Positions 28,212 through 29,347 of a stretch of 29,347 bases of DNA are shown piece by piece. The DNA comes from UBA6168 sp031426435. GTDB taxonomy: Bacteria > Bacteroidota > Bacteroidia > Chitinophagales > Saprospiraceae. Under the pieces are notes generated by a model. The model was not told where the DNA came from. It ran no database searches and saw only the letters and a program-made list of their open reading frames with translations. Location: positions 1 to 29,347 of the forward strand of contig JANPLH010000159.1 in the NCBI GenBank assembly GCA_031426435.1. Reading direction: 5' to 3'. The number at the start of each line of letters is the position of its first letter. The first letter of the stretch is position 1. The position numbers and the translations under genes were made by a program.

Positions 28212-29345
28212 TTAGTTCCAGATGTAGCACCGGATATGGTACTTGTTGTCCATTTGGCGGTGTGCTGCTACCAGCTTGCCGCCGATGACCGTGGAGTAGG
28301 TACGGGTGTAGTAGGGGCCGTTCGGGGAGTAATCGCCAATGTTTTGGGACACCAAGCCCAAACTGTTGACGGTGAACGGAATCACGCTGAGTTGTTCGCT
28401 GGTGCGGATGCTGCTCAACAATATCTTGCCATTGGTGCCCAATGACTGGCCATCAAGTGCCCGGATGGTGAAGTATAGGCCAGTTAATGGACTTTTGAGG
28501 TCCTCCAATTTGTTTTTGAGGATGAAGCTCCCGGAGTTGGTCAATTCGAAAGCTGCTGCGTCCAGGCGGTCGTTGTTGTCGGTGCTGAAAGCCACAAGGC
28601 GGTTGTTGGCTGTGCTAACCATTGAAATCTTTTTTACGGCTCCGGATAGTAAGCGGTCGCCACGGCGGCTGATGACGTTGGTGGCCTCGTTCACGTCGAA
28701 GGTGATGAGCTTCATCTGGTCGTTGGCGATTCTTTCGCCGGCCACGATTCTGGTGGAGTACATGCGGGCAAGGTCAACAGCTTGAACTGTAATCGTATTG
28801 TCGTCGTCATCGTCCTGTTTTACGATGATGTTGTTGCCGTTCACGGTGTAGGTCGAGATGCGCAAGTAGCCGCTGCTAAGAACCGTTGCTGTGGCAAATG
28901 AGCCATTTGTCAGCCGAACGATGCCGGGCTTCTCGTCCTTCACGGTTGGGCCGTTCCAGGTATTCTTATGGGTAAAGCTGCCATTGGCGCTGATGTCGTA
29001 GATGGAGACCACAAGCTTGTTGGTGGTAGAAACTTGTGCCAAGGCGACCCGGGTCTCGGTCAGCATGGCCACGTTCACCTTATTGGCAGATGTGGGCAGG
29101 TCAAGCCCAGCTTTGTGCGTGACAACACCATTGGTCACGTTGAAAGAAATCAAGCGCACCTGCAGGGTCGGTCTTTGGACAGCGACGACCACCGTGCTGC
29201 CAATACCAGTTGTGGCACCGTTCTCGTACTCAACTGTGGTCGTGTAGGAGCTTGCCATTTGGTTTACTTGTGCAGTCAGGATGGTGGTTGCGAAGCAAAA
29301 AATCGCAAGGCTAAGGAGGCTGAAAAATGAAGTGAAAGATTTCAT
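28212..29345 (-). CDS. Secreted repeat protein, possible beta-propeller, function unknown
   Basis: A 377-residue protein with a signal peptide (MKSFTSFFSLLSLAIFCF to about residue 25, ending TAQ). I do not recognise a family. The mature part shows about six or seven repeats of roughly 50 residues, each with a pattern like R-V/L-V-A followed by a hydrophilic turn, a Leu-x-x-x-x-[YF]-[DT]-[VI] strand and Asn/Gly turn: TRVALAQVSTTNKLVVSIYD, GSFATATVLSSGYLRISTYT, TRIVAGERIANDQMKLITFD, NRLVAFSTDNNDRLDAAAFE, GKLVAAHRQMDNKYHIRCYI. This suggests a beta-propeller, perhaps binding or scaffolding outside the cell. A KQDDDDDN acid run could bind calcium. No T9SS sorting domain is seen. The ATG sits at the window edge, so its promoter is not visible. 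Confidence 0.6.
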   Translation of the reverse strand: MKSFTSFFSLLSLAIFCFATTILTAQVNQMASSYTTTVEYENGATTGIGSTVVVAVQRPTLQVRLISFNVTNGVVTHKAGLDLPTSANKVNVAMLTETRVALAQVSTTNKLVVSIYDISANGSFTHKNTWNGPTVKDEKPGIVRLTNGSFATATVLSSGYLRISTYTVNGNNIIVKQDDDDDNTITVQAVDLARMYSTRIVAGERIANDQMKLITFDVNEATNVISRRGDRLLSGAVKKISMVSTANNRLVAFSTDNNDRLDAAAFELTNSGSFILKNKLEDLKSPLTGLYFTIRALDGQSLGTNGKILLSSIRTSEQLSVIPFTVNSLGLVSQNIGDYSPNGPYYTRTYSTVIGGKLVAAHRQMDNKYHIRCYIWN

Positions 29346-29347
29346 GA

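Noticed and set aside
28212..29345. T9SS cargo assignment for the secreted repeat protein
   Set aside because: The C-terminus (MDNKYHIRCYIWN) lacks the YPNP start and GxY/VxK ending of sorting domains.

Overview
The window reads as a chromosomal segment of a Bacteroidota bacterium, probably of the Saprospiraceae/Chitinophagaceae type; the family-level placement is a guess. Supporting signs are a type IX secretion (T9SS) C-terminal sorting domain on a secreted M1 peptidase, several near-perfect TAnnTTTG -7 promoter boxes of the Bacteroidota kind, starts without recognisable Shine-Dalgarno sequences, secreted beta-barrel proteins of the PorT-like type, a TonB C-terminal domain protein, and a YpdA-like reductase. 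Gene order is that of a scattered housekeeping region with short transcription units on both strands; there is no CRISPR array, prophage or tRNA that I can see.

Layout. 1-127: left end of a probable IS256-family insertion sequence. 247-3970 (+): histone-deacetylase-like lysine deacetylase followed by a Pat-like acyl-CoA synthetase/GNAT fusion, a plausible reversible protein-acetylation pair; the second gene has a damaged start. 4055-4987 (+): membrane-anchored family 2 glycosyltransferase. 5208-8347 (-): glk, lpxD-like and asd. 8595-8753: a MITE-like long imperfect hairpin in the largest gene-free gap. 8775-9671 (+): beta-barrel protein. 9735-10526 (+): mazG. 10641-10740: remnant of a response-regulator receiver domain abutting the promoter of a PepSY-like protein (10795-11223). 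11369-12370 (-): YpdA-like FAD/NAD(P) oxidoreductase, divergent from a fasciclin lipoprotein (12580-13152), with a perfect CRP/FNR-type palindrome between them. 13322-15796 (+): T9SS-exported M1 metallopeptidase. 15872-16483 (-): Uma2 endonuclease-like gene broken by an in-frame stop. 16608-17027 (+): Tat-signal Dabb protein. 17029-19510 (-): TonB C-terminal domain protein, potassium channel, M48 protease. 19692-22232 (-): Rieske oxygenase and rodA. 22302-24433 (-): beta-barrel protein and LysM glucosaminidase. 24723-26089 (+): PIN/NYN-like RNase candidate and frr. 26170-29345 (-): 2-oxoglutarate/Fe(II) oxygenase, papain-family protease and a secreted repeat protein.

The most unusual structure is not a gene. 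At least six intergenic gaps (1207-1295, 10515-10597, 11235-11390, 20775-20844, 22233-22295, 25431-25508), all touching a stop or start codon, are built alike: 2-4 tandem copies of a 7-9 nt word, a short G/C-rich loop, then the reverse complement of the same word array. The word differs between loci, but some words recur (GAAATTG at about 4991 and 20775; TTGGCAG at about 10530 and 11255), and arm lengths differ by whole units. This looks like a self-propagating or replication-slippage-driven class of hairpin, possibly used as terminators. I know of no named family for it.
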